Notes: generated by a model from the sequence alone, not told the origin. Positions 1 to 6,361 are shown, counted from the stretch's first letter. The stretch is DNA of 6,813 bases from Methyloceanibacter sp. (GCA_025449615.1 JANWJA010000102.1:1-6813), one strand, 5' to 3'. Program-made: numbers and translations.

Positions 1-430
1 CGCCGACATAGACCAGCGCATTCACGCGTGTTGCGGCGCTCTCGCCGCGCGCATGACTGAGCACTTTCTGGATCTGCGTGTAGCCGCCCTCGCAGGCGAC
101 GCGCGACATCAGTCTGGCGACGGCGTCGGGATCGCCGATCCATTTCGAGGCTTTGGTCTCGTTGAAGCCGCGAAAATACACAAGCTGAACATCGAGCCCG
201 CCAACGTCCTTGACGGCTTGGAACATGTCGCCCTGCAGCTTGAGCGCAAGGTCCCAGGTCGGCTGGCGGCTCATCGTGGCGTCCATGGCAAAGATCAGCC
301 GTCCACGGCCCGAAGCCGCCGGCGTCATCGCCCGCACCTTCTCGATGAATGCGTTAACCTCCGCGGAACTGGATTGTCTTGCCGCGATGCCTTTCGCCGG
401 GCTCTCAGCCGGCGTCTTTGGCTCCGCCAT
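1..430 (-). CDS. VWA-domain protein, N-terminal part (runs off left edge)
   Basis: This is the first 143 codons of a minus-strand gene; its C-terminus lies beyond base 1. The ATG at 430-428 follows a purine-rich GGAGACGAGG stretch, a good ribosome binding site, which supports this start. Residues 1-25 are a low-complexity leader rich in Ala, Ser and Pro, with no signal peptide. A von Willebrand factor A fold begins near residue 44 with the strand RLIFAMD. The metal-ion-dependent adhesion site reads D50-A-T52-M-S54, i.e. DxTxS in place of the usual DxSxS. Later come LDVQLVYFRGF (79-89), GGYTQI (115-120, with T118 as the likely second metal ligand) and a hydrophobic strand NALVYVG at the edge. 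VWA domains bind metal and mediate protein-protein contacts; the partner cannot be told here. The lack of a signal peptide suggests a cytoplasmic location (inference). It is divergent from panC. Confidence 0.85.
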   Translation of the reverse strand, partial: MAEPKTPAESPAKGIAARQSSSAEVNAFIEKVRAMTPAASGRGRLIFAMDATMSRQPTWDLALKLQGDMFQAVKDVGGLDVQLVYFRGFNETKASKWIGDPDAVARLMSRVACEGGYTQIQKVLSHARGESAATRVNALVYVG

Positions 431-524
431 CGTCCTCGTCTCCTACGATCGGCCCAAGACCCGATCCCCGTTATACATGGCCCCTATTCCCGCCTAGGGC
501 AATGGTTGTAGGCCTAACGCACCG

Positions 525-568
525 CCCCGTTGTCGGGGGTTTGGCGGACCTGCTATCGTTGCCGATAG
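525..568 (+). promoter_or_regulatory. Tandem stem-loops in the panC leader
   Basis: The 162-bp gap between the divergent VWA gene and panC holds two perfect hairpins. The first is CCCCG-TTGT-CGGGG at 525-538. The second is CTATCG-TTGC-CGATAG at 553-568 and ends 24 bases before the panC GTG. Both have 4-base loops. Neither is followed by a T run, so they do not look like a plain intrinsic terminator. They could be an operator or part of an RNA leader, or could be chance; a 6-bp stem with a short loop is not rare in GC-rich DNA. I saw no convincing -35/-10 pair for either gene. Confidence 0.35.
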
Positions 569-592
569 AAGCCAGGCGGGGAAAGCAAAAAC

Positions 593-1462
593 GTGACCAA
601 ACAAGCCCCGATCATACGCACCGTCGACGAGCTCAGATCGGCAGTCGCCAAATGGCGCAAAAGCGGTGAGACCGTCGCGCTGGTACCGACCATGGGATCG
701 ATCCATGGAGGCCACCTTTCCCTTGTCGCCACCGCCAAGCAACATGCCTCCCGCATCGTCTCCTCCGTTTTCGTCAACCCGACGCAGTTCGGTCCGAAGG
801 AGGACTTCAAGCGCTATCCCCGCGACGAGAAGGGCGACGTCGAGAAGCTCGCCGCGGCGGGAACCGACCTCGTCTATGCGCCATCCGTCGAGGAGATGTA
901 TCCGAAAAGCTCGAGCACCAGCGTGAAGGTGCTCAATCTCTCCGACGATTTATGCGGCGGGGAGCGGCCGCAACATTTCGAGGGCGTCGCCACCATCGTC
1001 ACCAAATTGCTGATGCAAGCGGCCCCCGATGTCGCTGTGTTCGGCGAGAAGGACTATCAGCAGCTGATCGTGATCCGAAGTTTGGTCCGCGACCTATTTA
1101 TTCCTGTCGAAATTGTCGGCTCGCCGATCGTGCGCGGGGAGGACGGGCTCGCGATGTCCTCACGCAATGTCTATCTCTCGCCGAGCGAGCGGAAGGTGGC
1201 GCCGGTGCTGCATCAAGTCCTGAGCAAGATCGCTTCAGATCTCGCCGAGGGTCGCGGTTGCGACGACGCCTCTGGTTCGGGTCGCTTCAAACTCGAAGCC
1301 GCGGGCTTTCGCGTCAACTATGTCGCGGTCCGCGATGCCGCGACGCTCGACCCGTTGGCCGGGCCAGTCAGGGCTCCGGCGCGCGTTCTCGCAGCCGCCT
1401 ATCTCGGCGCGACGCGCCTCATCGACAATATGGCCGTGCTGCCGAAGACCAAAGGCAAATAG
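593..1462 (+). CDS. panC: Pantothenate synthetase (pantoate--beta-alanine ligase)
   Basis: PanC joins D-pantoate and beta-alanine using ATP, through a pantoyl-adenylate intermediate, to make pantothenate for CoA in the cytosol. The protein has 289 residues, the usual size. Nucleotidyltransferase signatures are in place: VPTMGSIHGGH at 31-41 (the HxGH box, H38 and H41), VNPTQFGP at 61-68 (pantoate/ATP site), GEKDYQQ at 151-157, and the KMSKS-like LAMSSRN at 186-192. The end carries the family pattern VLAAAYLGATRLIDN at 265-279. The start is GTG at 593, preceded by GGCGGGGAAAG; the first internal ATG is Met34 inside PTMG, so a later start would destroy the active site. panB, often adjacent to panC, is absent. 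The gene is divergent from the VWA gene and convergent with the DUF1489 gene. A minor deviation is VNYV at 241-244, where many homologues have VDY. Confidence 0.97.
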   Translation: MTKQAPIIRTVDELRSAVAKWRKSGETVALVPTMGSIHGGHLSLVATAKQHASRIVSSVFVNPTQFGPKEDFKRYPRDEKGDVEKLAAAGTDLVYAPSVEEMYPKSSSTSVKVLNLSDDLCGGERPQHFEGVATIVTKLLMQAAPDVAVFGEKDYQQLIVIRSLVRDLFIPVEIVGSPIVRGEDGLAMSSRNVYLSPSERKVAPVLHQVLSKIASDLAEGRGCDDASGSGRFKLEAAGFRVNYVAVRDAATLDPLAGPVRAPARVLAAAYLGATRLIDNMAVLPKTKGK

Positions 1463-1468
1463 CGCCGA

Positions 1469-1912
1469 TCACCAATCGATCAGGCGGAGCTCGCGCAGCT
1501 CCTCGCGCATGCCCGGTGGCATGTCGGCATGGCTCGCATCGAAGGCGCGAAGATCTTGCGGCGCGTCCACCGCATCAAAATAGCGCCACCCCTGAAACGC
1601 GCGCCGCGCTTGCGGCCGCGTGGCGATGAGTTCGGGATCGAGCACGATGCCGCAACACTTGACGCCATCGTCTTTGACATCGGGCCTAAGATCGAGCACG
1701 CGCTGGCGCACCAAGATCACGCCCCGGATCACCCAATAGAGCGATCCGCCATTGAGCACTTCATCGCGCCGCCGCGGCGTCTGCATGGTCCGATGGCAAT
1801 GCTCGGGCGTTTTCCGCTGCCGGCGCAAACCATCGAGCCGCTCGGTCTGCCACGCATGGAGTTCGGCAACATTATCGACCCCGACACAAAGCTTGATCAG
1901 ATGGACCGTCAT
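1469..1912 (-). CDS. DUF1489 family protein
   Basis: I recognise this as a DUF1489 protein, a small conserved family known mainly from Alphaproteobacteria and without an assigned function. I chose the ATG at 1912-1910, giving 147 residues that begin MTVHLIKLCVGV, the usual family start; AGGAAGGG lies six bases upstream. A longer reading frame extends 20 codons further, to 1972, but it would cross a dyad and has no comparable ribosome site. Recognisable blocks are TPRRRDEVLNGGSLYWVIRG (45-64), VRQRVLDLR (68-76), CCGIVLDPELIAT (86-98) and ARRAFQGWRYFDAVDAPQDL (102-121). There is no signal peptide or membrane segment, so it is probably cytosolic. Two adjacent cysteines (86-87) are visible; I do not claim metal binding. 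Its stop is 6 bp from that of convergent panC. Confidence 0.92.
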   Translation of the reverse strand: MTVHLIKLCVGVDNVAELHAWQTERLDGLRRQRKTPEHCHRTMQTPRRRDEVLNGGSLYWVIRGVILVRQRVLDLRPDVKDDGVKCCGIVLDPELIATRPQARRAFQGWRYFDAVDAPQDLRAFDASHADMPPGMREELRELRLIDW

Positions 1913-1933
1913 TCCGCCCTTCCTGTTTGCGTC

Positions 1934-1976
1934 GAAGTTTAGCGCGGCCGCATCGGATTCGCACGATGCCAACTTC
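1934..1976 (-). promoter_or_regulatory. Nested inverted repeat upstream of the DUF1489 gene
   Basis: Two perfect 6-bp inverted repeats are nested here. The outer pair is GAAGTT (1934-1939) with AACTTC (1971-1976). The inner pair is GCATCG (1950-1955) with CGATGC (1964-1969), around an 8-base loop. Ten bases separate the left arms and one base the right arms, so in minus-strand RNA it would fold as a bulged stem-loop ending about 21 bases before the DUF1489 ATG. No T tract follows. It could be an RNA leader element or a protein site; its role is unknown. Confidence 0.35.
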
Positions 1977-2048
1977 AGTTATGCCCAGTCTCCCGAGCCT
2001 GACGATCTCGTGAAGCGGCGTAAGGGCCGAGCCACGAGGAAAAAAACC

Positions 2049-2936
2049 TCAAGGATTGGGTCTACATGGGGATGCTGGCGAGGGGCTAGCGCCTGGCCGC
2101 GCCAGATCGCAACCCGCATTGACCACGAGCGGCGCCGGGAACAACGCATCGGTCCGGCCGGTCAGCCAATACGACAAGAGACCAACCCATTCGCGTGACG
2201 CGGTGTCGACGCGGCGCAAGCCCTCCGACACCTTGTCAAATGGCCGCGTGAGATCGATGGGCCCCCGCGTCCGGTAATCGACCGGCCATGCTTCCAGATC
2301 GAGCCCGGCTTTGCGGAACGCGCCCATGGCGCGTGGCATGTGGAAGGCCGAGGTGATCAGCACCCATCTCTTTCCAGGTCCAAGATCCCCGAGTCGCTCG
2401 AGTTCCGTTTTGAGGAACTCGGCGTTCTCGTAAGTGTCGCGCGATTCCGATTCGAGGATCAGCCGCTCCGGCGCCACACCCATGGAAACCAGCAGCGTGG
2501 CCGCGCCCTCTGCTTCCGTGTCGGATTTATAGAAGATGCCGGCATCGCCACCGGTAAACGCGATCTTGGCGTCGGGGAATTTGCGCGACAGCGCCACCAC
2601 CTCCAGCATGCGCTCGCCGGCCTCGTTCAAGGTCGGCGCCTTCCGCGCCTGCCCGACCAGCCGATCCTCGGCACCTCCGAGCACGATGAAACCGGTCGGC
2701 GTGGGTGCCGCGTCGAGATCGGTCCGTGAGAAGCGATCCTCCAACGGCAGGATCAGCGCGTTCCCCAGCGGCGAGAGGCCCACGATCAGCAACAGCAGCG
2801 CGCCGAACGAAACGAAGCGCCGTCCCCAGCGCGCCCATCCAGTCCAAATCAGGATGGCGCCATAGGAGATCAGCAGCGCGATTAAGGTTGAGGGCGTAAG
2901 CAGGAACCAGAACGCTTTGGCGAGATAAAAGAACAT
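2049..2936 (-). CDS. YdcF/ElyC-like DUF218 membrane protein
   Basis: The product is a 295-residue inner-membrane protein of the DUF218 (YdcF) family. The family includes E. coli ElyC, implicated in envelope and peptidoglycan precursor homeostasis; the biochemical activity is not firmly established. Two hydrophobic helices are visible, at about 8-33 and 42-63. The DUF218 domain follows: GFIVLGGAEDR (82-92), a GERMLEVVALSRKFPDAKIAFTGG-type helix and strand between 107 and 130, ESESRDTYENA (162-172), ITSAFHMPRA (194-203) and AWPVDYRT (216-223). The end of the domain, EWVGLLSYWLTGR (249-261), is also typical. The last 30 or so residues are Pro/Ala/Ser-rich and probably poorly conserved. The start ATG at 2936-2934 has only a weak upstream GGAC; no better in-frame start is seen. 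It lies downstream of mgtE on the same strand, 184 bp away, so co-transcription is uncertain. A T7 run (2040-2046 on the opposite strand) begins three bases past the stop. Confidence 0.9.
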   Translation of the reverse strand: MFFYLAKAFWFLLTPSTLIALLISYGAILIWTGWARWGRRFVSFGALLLLIVGLSPLGNALILPLEDRFSRTDLDAAPTPTGFIVLGGAEDRLVGQARKAPTLNEAGERMLEVVALSRKFPDAKIAFTGGDAGIFYKSDTEAEGAATLLVSMGVAPERLILESESRDTYENAEFLKTELERLGDLGPGKRWVLITSAFHMPRAMGAFRKAGLDLEAWPVDYRTRGPIDLTRPFDKVSEGLRRVDTASREWVGLLSYWLTGRTDALFPAPLVVNAGCDLARPGASPSPASPCRPNP

Positions 2937-2996
2937 AAATGTCCGGGAATGGATTGCGGTGGTGGGCTTTGCCTAACTTAGCAGCAAAACCTAGTC

Positions 2997-3044
2997 TGGG
3001 GCGAGACCCCTCGCCTCACACTAAGGCGGGGCCTGAAGAGGCCC
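2997..3044 (-). terminator. Two stem-loops between mgtE and ydcF, possible terminator or leader
   Basis: Downstream of mgtE on the minus strand lie two hairpins with 4-base loops. One is GGGCCT-GAAG-AGGCCC (3029-3044, written on the plus strand). The other is GGCGAG-ACCC-CTCGCC (3000-3015), extendable to 2997-3018 through one G-T position. After the second hairpin the minus strand reads GACTAGGTTTTGC, giving only a weak, displaced T run. They could end the mgtE transcript inefficiently or sit in the leader of the DUF218 gene. The rest of the 2937-3120 gap shows no gene. Confidence 0.35.
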
Positions 3045-3120
3045 ACACCAAAGGAACGGTCCGCCGATCTCCTCATCCGGAGCAGAACAATCTGACACGA
3101 GAAAATTGGCGCTGGTGTGG

Positions 3121-4500
3121 TCAAACCAGCCAAATCGCAGCAAGTCCGAGAAATGCGAAAAAACCCACCACATCCGTCACCGTGGTAACGAAAACGCCTG
3201 ACGCAATCGCAGGGTCGAGTCCAAGCCCCTCAAGGCCAAGCGGAATCAGAATGCCTGCAAGCGCTGCCACGATAAGGTTGACGATCATAGCCGCCGCAAT
3301 CACGAGACCTAGCGGACTGTTGCCGAACCAGAAATAGACGATGGTTCCCATGATGGCGGCAAACAGCACCCCGTTCAGCAAGCCGACCGCGGTCTCGCGA
3401 CCAATGACCCGGAACGCATTCGCCCGTCCGAGATCTTGCGTGGCGATGGCGCGGACCGCAACCGTCATGGTTTGCGTTCCAGCATTGCCTCCCATCGACG
3501 CCACGATTGGCATCAGCACCGCGAGCGCAACCATCTGCTCGATAGTCGCATCGAACAGCGAGATCACGGCCGAGGCGAGAATGGCCGTTGCCAGATTGAC
3601 AAGCAGCCAGGCGAAGCGGTGCCGCGTCGTCTCCCAAACCGTATCGGCGACTGATTCGCCGCCGACGCCGCCCATTTTCAGAATGTCTTCCGAGGCTTCT
3701 TCCTGGATGACCTCGACGACATCGTCTGCGGTGATGACGCCGACCAGCCGCTGATCCGCATCGACCACAGGCGCCGAAGTCAGATTGTAGCGCTCGAACT
3801 GCCGCGCCACCTCTTCCTGGTCGGACTCGACCTGGATCGGGTGAATGTCGGTGATAGTCAGGTCTTCGATGGAGACCAGCCGCTTGGAGCGCAGCAAGCG
3901 ATCGAGCGCCACCGACCCCAGCAAATGATAGGACGGGTCGACGACGAAGATTTCGTAAAACCGCTCGGGCAGGTCGTCGGCCTCTTGCATAAAGTCGAGG
4001 GTCTGCCCCACCGACCAGAACGGCGGCACCGCGATCAGGTCGGTCTGCATGATGCGGCCGGCCGAGTCCTCTTTATATTCGAGGCTTCGCTCCAGTGCCG
4101 CGCGCTCAAACAGAGGCAGCTTGGCCAGGATGTCCGACTGTTCCTGCTTGTCGAGGTCCTCGAGCAGATAGACGGCTTCGTCGGAATCGAGCTGTTGCAG
4201 CGCTTCCGCAACCTGCTCGTTCGGCATCGCCCCCAGCACCTGGTCGCGCACCGCCTCGTCGAGCTCCGAGAGCGCCGCAGCATTGAACTCGGGTCCCAGT
4301 GTGGTGATCAGCGCGACCCGCTGCTCGGGCTTCAGTAGCTGGATCAAATCAGCGAGGTCAGCCTCATGCAGGCCCAGCGTCAGCTCACGGATCCGCAGGC
4401 TATTGGCCTCATCGAGCGCGGTCTCGACCTCACGCAGGAACTCGGAGCGGAATCCGCCCTCCTCGTCGCGCAATTGGATTTCGCTTGCGGCGTCCTGCAT
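3121..4500 (-). CDS. mgtE: Magnesium transporter MgtE
   Basis: MgtE is a homodimeric, Mg2+-gated inner-membrane Mg2+ channel. The 459 residues match the family length. Domains in order: an acidic helical N domain (about 20-147), a tandem CBS pair (about 150-270, with TSAPVVDADQRLVGVIT at 241-257), a connecting plug helix (about 271-296), and five membrane segments (about 297-317, 322-345, 371-392, 398-421, 431-457). The pore signature MGGNAGTQTMTVAVRA at 336-351 and the TM5 motif TTVTDVVGFFAFLG at 439-452 are present; D443 probably corresponds to the pore aspartate known from the Thermus protein. The acidic surfaces of the N and CBS domains are what sense cytosolic Mg2+ in the family. The start is ATG at 4500; an in-frame TAG two codons upstream rules out an earlier one. 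Its Shine-Dalgarno (GGAT) is weak. It is divergent from the deacetylase gene. Confidence 0.97.
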   Translation of the reverse strand: MQDAASEIQLRDEEGGFRSEFLREVETALDEANSLRIRELTLGLHEADLADLIQLLKPEQRVALITTLGPEFNAAALSELDEAVRDQVLGAMPNEQVAEALQQLDSDEAVYLLEDLDKQEQSDILAKLPLFERAALERSLEYKEDSAGRIMQTDLIAVPPFWSVGQTLDFMQEADDLPERFYEIFVVDPSYHLLGSVALDRLLRSKRLVSIEDLTITDIHPIQVESDQEEVARQFERYNLTSAPVVDADQRLVGVITADDVVEVIQEEASEDILKMGGVGGESVADTVWETTRHRFAWLLVNLATAILASAVISLFDATIEQMVALAVLMPIVASMGGNAGTQTMTVAVRAIATQDLGRANAFRVIGRETAVGLLNGVLFAAIMGTIVYFWFGNSPLGLVIAAAMIVNLIVAALAGILIPLGLEGLGLDPAIASGVFVTTVTDVVGFFAFLGLAAIWLV

Positions 4501-4661
4501 CGTCTATCCGATCGCCGTGATTGAAGGCGCGAATTTTGAGGGAAGTCCGCCTCGGTCCCCAGCGACCGAAAGGCGCGCACTTCGCGCGCAATAGACCCTT
4601 GTTCTGATTCAATTTCCAGCCCAAAAATAGCACTAGTAACGCGTTGGGGGTGGGCTGGGGG
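4501..4661. promoter_or_regulatory. Divergent promoter region, mgtE / polysaccharide deacetylase
   Basis: This 161-bp gap must hold the promoters of both flanking genes. A perfect inverted repeat GCGCGC-ACTTC-GCGCGC lies at 4573-4589; read another way on the minus strand, the same stretch is a direct repeat TGCGCGC-GAAG-TGCGCGC. For the plus strand a weak pair TTGTTC (4599-4604) and AAAAAT (4623-4628), 18 bases apart, is the best promoter I can offer, and it is a poor match. I saw no recognisable Mg2+ riboswitch in the mgtE leader. Confidence 0.35.
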
Positions 4662-5468
4662 ATGAGTGCTAAGTGCGTAGCCTGGCTCGCTCTATTGGCG
4701 GCCGTCACAGCCGGCAACGCCGCGGCGGAAGAGGTCAATTGTGCCGGCGATCCGAATGCCCTCGGGGTCTCGCGCATCCTTGAGGTCGATCCGACCGGCG
4801 GCCCGCGCTACGGCACCTACCAATATCCTTCCTCGCTCGATCTCAGCCTGGGCGAAGTGGTCCTCAGCTTCGATGACGGCCCCAATCCCAAAACCACCCC
4901 GGCAGTGCTCGACGCGCTCGACAAACATTGCGTCAAGGCGACATTCTTCGAGGTCGGCAAGTGGGTGGACGCGCACCCCGAACTTACCAAGGATGTCGCC
5001 GATCGCGGTCACACCATCGGCAACCACAGCTATTCGCACCCGAGCAATCTCGGGCGTCTATCGCTGGACAAGGCTGAAGCCGACATCGATCGCGGCTTCG
5101 CAGCATTGAACACGGCATCCGGCGGCAGGGCTGCACCCTTCTTCCGCTATCCGGGACTCAACAATTCGAACGCGCTCAACGACTATCTCGCCTCGCACAA
5201 CGACGCGATCGTCTCTTGCGATATCGGCACGGACGATTGGATGCGGATCAGCGCCGAGCAAATCAAGAAGCGGACGCTGGCGCGGCTGGAGCAACACGGC
5301 AAGGGCATCATTCTATTCCACGACACCGAGCCCGCCACAGCGACGGCGCTGCCCGATATCCTCGATGAGCTGAAAAAACGCGGCTACAGAATCGTGCACA
5401 TCGTGCCGAAGCCGCCGGAGACGCTGCCGGCCGCGAGCGCGGCCCACGAAGCCGCCTCGCCAAACTGA
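4662..5468 (+). CDS. Secreted polysaccharide deacetylase (NodB / CE4 family)
   Basis: This is a carbohydrate esterase family 4 enzyme, which removes N- or O-acetyl groups from a polysaccharide such as peptidoglycan or chitooligosaccharide; the substrate cannot be told. I chose ATG at 4662 (268 residues), preceded by GGGGGTGGG, over a TTG six codons upstream. A signal peptide is clear: hydrophobic core VAWLALLAAVTAG (6-18), then NAAA|EE with likely cleavage after Ala22, so it is exported. All five NodB motifs are visible: SFDDGP 69-74 (D71 catalytic base, D72 metal), HSYSH 122-126 (metal histidines), FRYPG 161-165 (R162), DIGTDDW 187-193, and ILFHD 217-221 (H220). The residues needed for activity therefore appear intact. 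The C-terminal tail after 248 is Pro/Ala-rich. It is divergent from mgtE and convergent with tRNA-Leu. Confidence 0.93.
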   Translation: MSAKCVAWLALLAAVTAGNAAAEEVNCAGDPNALGVSRILEVDPTGGPRYGTYQYPSSLDLSLGEVVLSFDDGPNPKTTPAVLDALDKHCVKATFFEVGKWVDAHPELTKDVADRGHTIGNHSYSHPSNLGRLSLDKAEADIDRGFAALNTASGGRAAPFFRYPGLNNSNALNDYLASHNDAIVSCDIGTDDWMRISAEQIKKRTLARLEQHGKGIILFHDTEPATATALPDILDELKKRGYRIVHIVPKPPETLPAASAAHEAASPN

Positions 5469-5472
5469 ATTT

Positions 5473-5482
5473 AAAAGAAAAG
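5473..5482 (-). terminator. T-rich tract after tRNA-Leu
   Basis: Directly after the tRNA CCA end, the minus strand reads CTTTTCTTTT. Preceded by the stable acceptor and T-arm helices, this U-rich stretch is a plausible termination or 3'-trimming site. It also occupies most of the 14-bp space between the deacetylase stop and the tRNA. No separate terminator stem is seen. Confidence 0.35.
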
Positions 5483-5567
5483 TGGTGCGGTCGAGAGGAA
5501 TCGAACCTCCACGAGCAAGCTCACAGCGACCTCAACGCTGCGCGTCTACCATTTCCGCCACGACCGC
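5483..5567 (-). tRNA. tRNA-Leu(GAG)
   Basis: On the minus strand the 85 bases fold as a class II tRNA. The acceptor stem is GCGGTCG (5567-5561) with CGACCGC (5493-5487), followed by discriminator A (5486) and an encoded CCA (5485-5483). The anticodon stem CAGCG/CGCTG encloses the loop TTGAGGT, with anticodon GAG at 5533-5531, reading the Leu codons CUC and CUU. The long variable arm TGAGCTTGCTCG is typical of tRNA-Leu and tRNA-Ser. The T arm is GGAGG-TTCGATT-CCTCT with one G-U pair. I see no repeat suggesting use as an integration site, and no mobile gene nearby. Confidence 0.97.
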
Positions 5568-5590
5568 TTATTTAGGCTCTGGGATATCCA

Positions 5591-5619
5591 GATATGGCTA
5601 TTTGCCAGCCTCGCGGCAA
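5591..5619 (-). promoter_or_regulatory. Possible tRNA-Leu promoter
   Basis: On the minus strand TTGCCG (5619-5614) and CATATC (5596-5591) are 17 bases apart and lie 24-52 bases upstream of the tRNA 5' end. The spacing suits a sigma-70-type promoter, but the -10 matches the consensus at only three of six positions, so this is a weak prediction. Confidence 0.25.
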
Positions 5620-5678
5620 GCGAAGCGGGCCAAGGGGCCTGCCTTAGCAAACCTGCCCTAGAGGCGCAAGCTTAGGGC

Positions 5679-5707
5679 TTGAAAGCCTTGTCCGGCCCGT
5701 CCACAAC
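5679..5707 (+). promoter_or_regulatory. Possible lipB promoter, set for a leaderless mRNA
   Basis: TTGAAA (5679-5684) matches the -35 consensus at five of six positions. Seventeen bases later comes CACAAC (5702-5707), a three-of-six -10. Transcription would begin about seven bases on, at or next to the lipB ATG (5714). This fits the absence of any Shine-Dalgarno before that ATG. The weak -10 keeps confidence low. The rest of the 5568-5713 gap shows only short palindromes such as GGATATCC (5582-5589). Confidence 0.3.
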
Positions 5708-5713
5708 CTCTGT

Positions 5714-6361
5714 ATGGCGGAAGCAGCCCGGAAAATTGTGCCTCCCGACACTCGTGTCGAGTGGCTGATGAGCTCTGCTCCAGTGCCCTATCCAGAGGCC
5801 CTAGAGGCCATGGAAGCGCGCGTCGAGGCGATTTCTAAGGGCGAAGCATCCGAATGCGTCTGGCTGCTCGAGCATCCCCCGATTTACACCGCCGGCACCA
5901 GCGCCGATCCCAGTGAACTGCTCACCCCCACTCGCTTTCCCGTGATCCAGACCGGCCGCGGCGGCCGCTTCACCTATCACGGCCCGGGCCAGCGCGTGGC
6001 CTATGTCATGCTCGATTTGTCGAAGCGCGGGCGCGACGTCCGCGCCTTTGTCACCTCGCTCGAAACTTGGCTGATCGCGACGCTGGCGAGTTTCGGCGTG
6101 AAGGGCGAGCGGTCTGCGGACAATGTGGGGATTTTTGTCGAGGGCACTAAGATCGCCAGTATCGGCATCCGCGTCCGCCATTGGGTCAGCTTCCACGGCG
6201 TGAGCCTCAATGTCGATCCTAACCTTGAGCATTTCTCCGGCATCGTCCCGTGCGGGCTCGTCGATACGAAGGTGACCAGCCTCGCCGTGCTAGTCGCCAA
6301 GACCGACATGGCACGCGTCGACGCCGTGCTCCGCGAGACGTTTATCGAGGTCTTCGATTAG
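5714..6361 (+). CDS. lipB: Octanoyltransferase LipB
   Basis: LipB moves octanoate from octanoyl-ACP to a lysine on lipoyl domains of 2-oxoacid dehydrogenases and GcvH; LipA then inserts sulfur. It is cytosolic. The 215 residues show the family blocks: [14 protein letters not shown] (51-64), [21 protein letters not shown] (82-102), [18 protein letters not shown] (137-154), [11 protein letters not shown] (157-167), and FSGIVPCGL (174-182). Cys180 and Lys146 are the expected catalytic pair (Cys169 and Lys135 in E. coli). The ATG at 5714 is chosen because [16 protein letters not shown] (15-30) resembles the start region of related alphaproteobacterial LipB proteins; Met19 would cut into it. No ribosome binding site is visible upstream (CCACAACCTCTGT). 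Its stop is 3 bp from that of acyP on the other strand. No lipA lies in the window. Confidence 0.96.
   Translation: MAEAARKIVPPDTRVEWLMSSAPVPYPEALEAMEARVEAISKGEASECVWLLEHPPIYTAGTSADPSELLTPTRFPVIQTGRGGRFTYHGPGQRVAYVMLDLSKRGRDVRAFVTSLETWLIATLASFGVKGERSADNVGIFVEGTKIASIGIRVRHWVSFHGVSLNVDPNLEHFSGIVPCGLVDTKVTSLAVLVAKTDMARVDAVLRETFIEVFD

Noticed and set aside
53..511. Long plus-strand reading frame at the left edge
   Set aside because: It lies opposite the VWA gene, which has a recognisable domain and a good ribosome site; the translated product resembles nothing I know.
691..707. Near-palindrome CATGGGATCGATCCATG inside panC
   Set aside because: It encodes the active-site stretch PTMGSIHGG, so the codons are fixed by the protein; the symmetry is off by one base.
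952..1629. 225-codon plus-strand frame overlapping panC
   Set aside because: Arg/Ala/Ser-rich frameshadow of panC, typical of high-GC DNA, with no domain.
2036..2050. GAGG-A7-CCTC, with a T7 run on the minus strand just after the ydcF stop
   Set aside because: The stem is only 4 bp with the T run in its loop, so it is not a standard intrinsic terminator; the run alone may still pause RNA polymerase.
5483..5567. tRNA-Leu as an integration site for a mobile element
   Set aside because: No integrase, no direct repeat of the tRNA 3' end in the window, and both neighbours are housekeeping genes.
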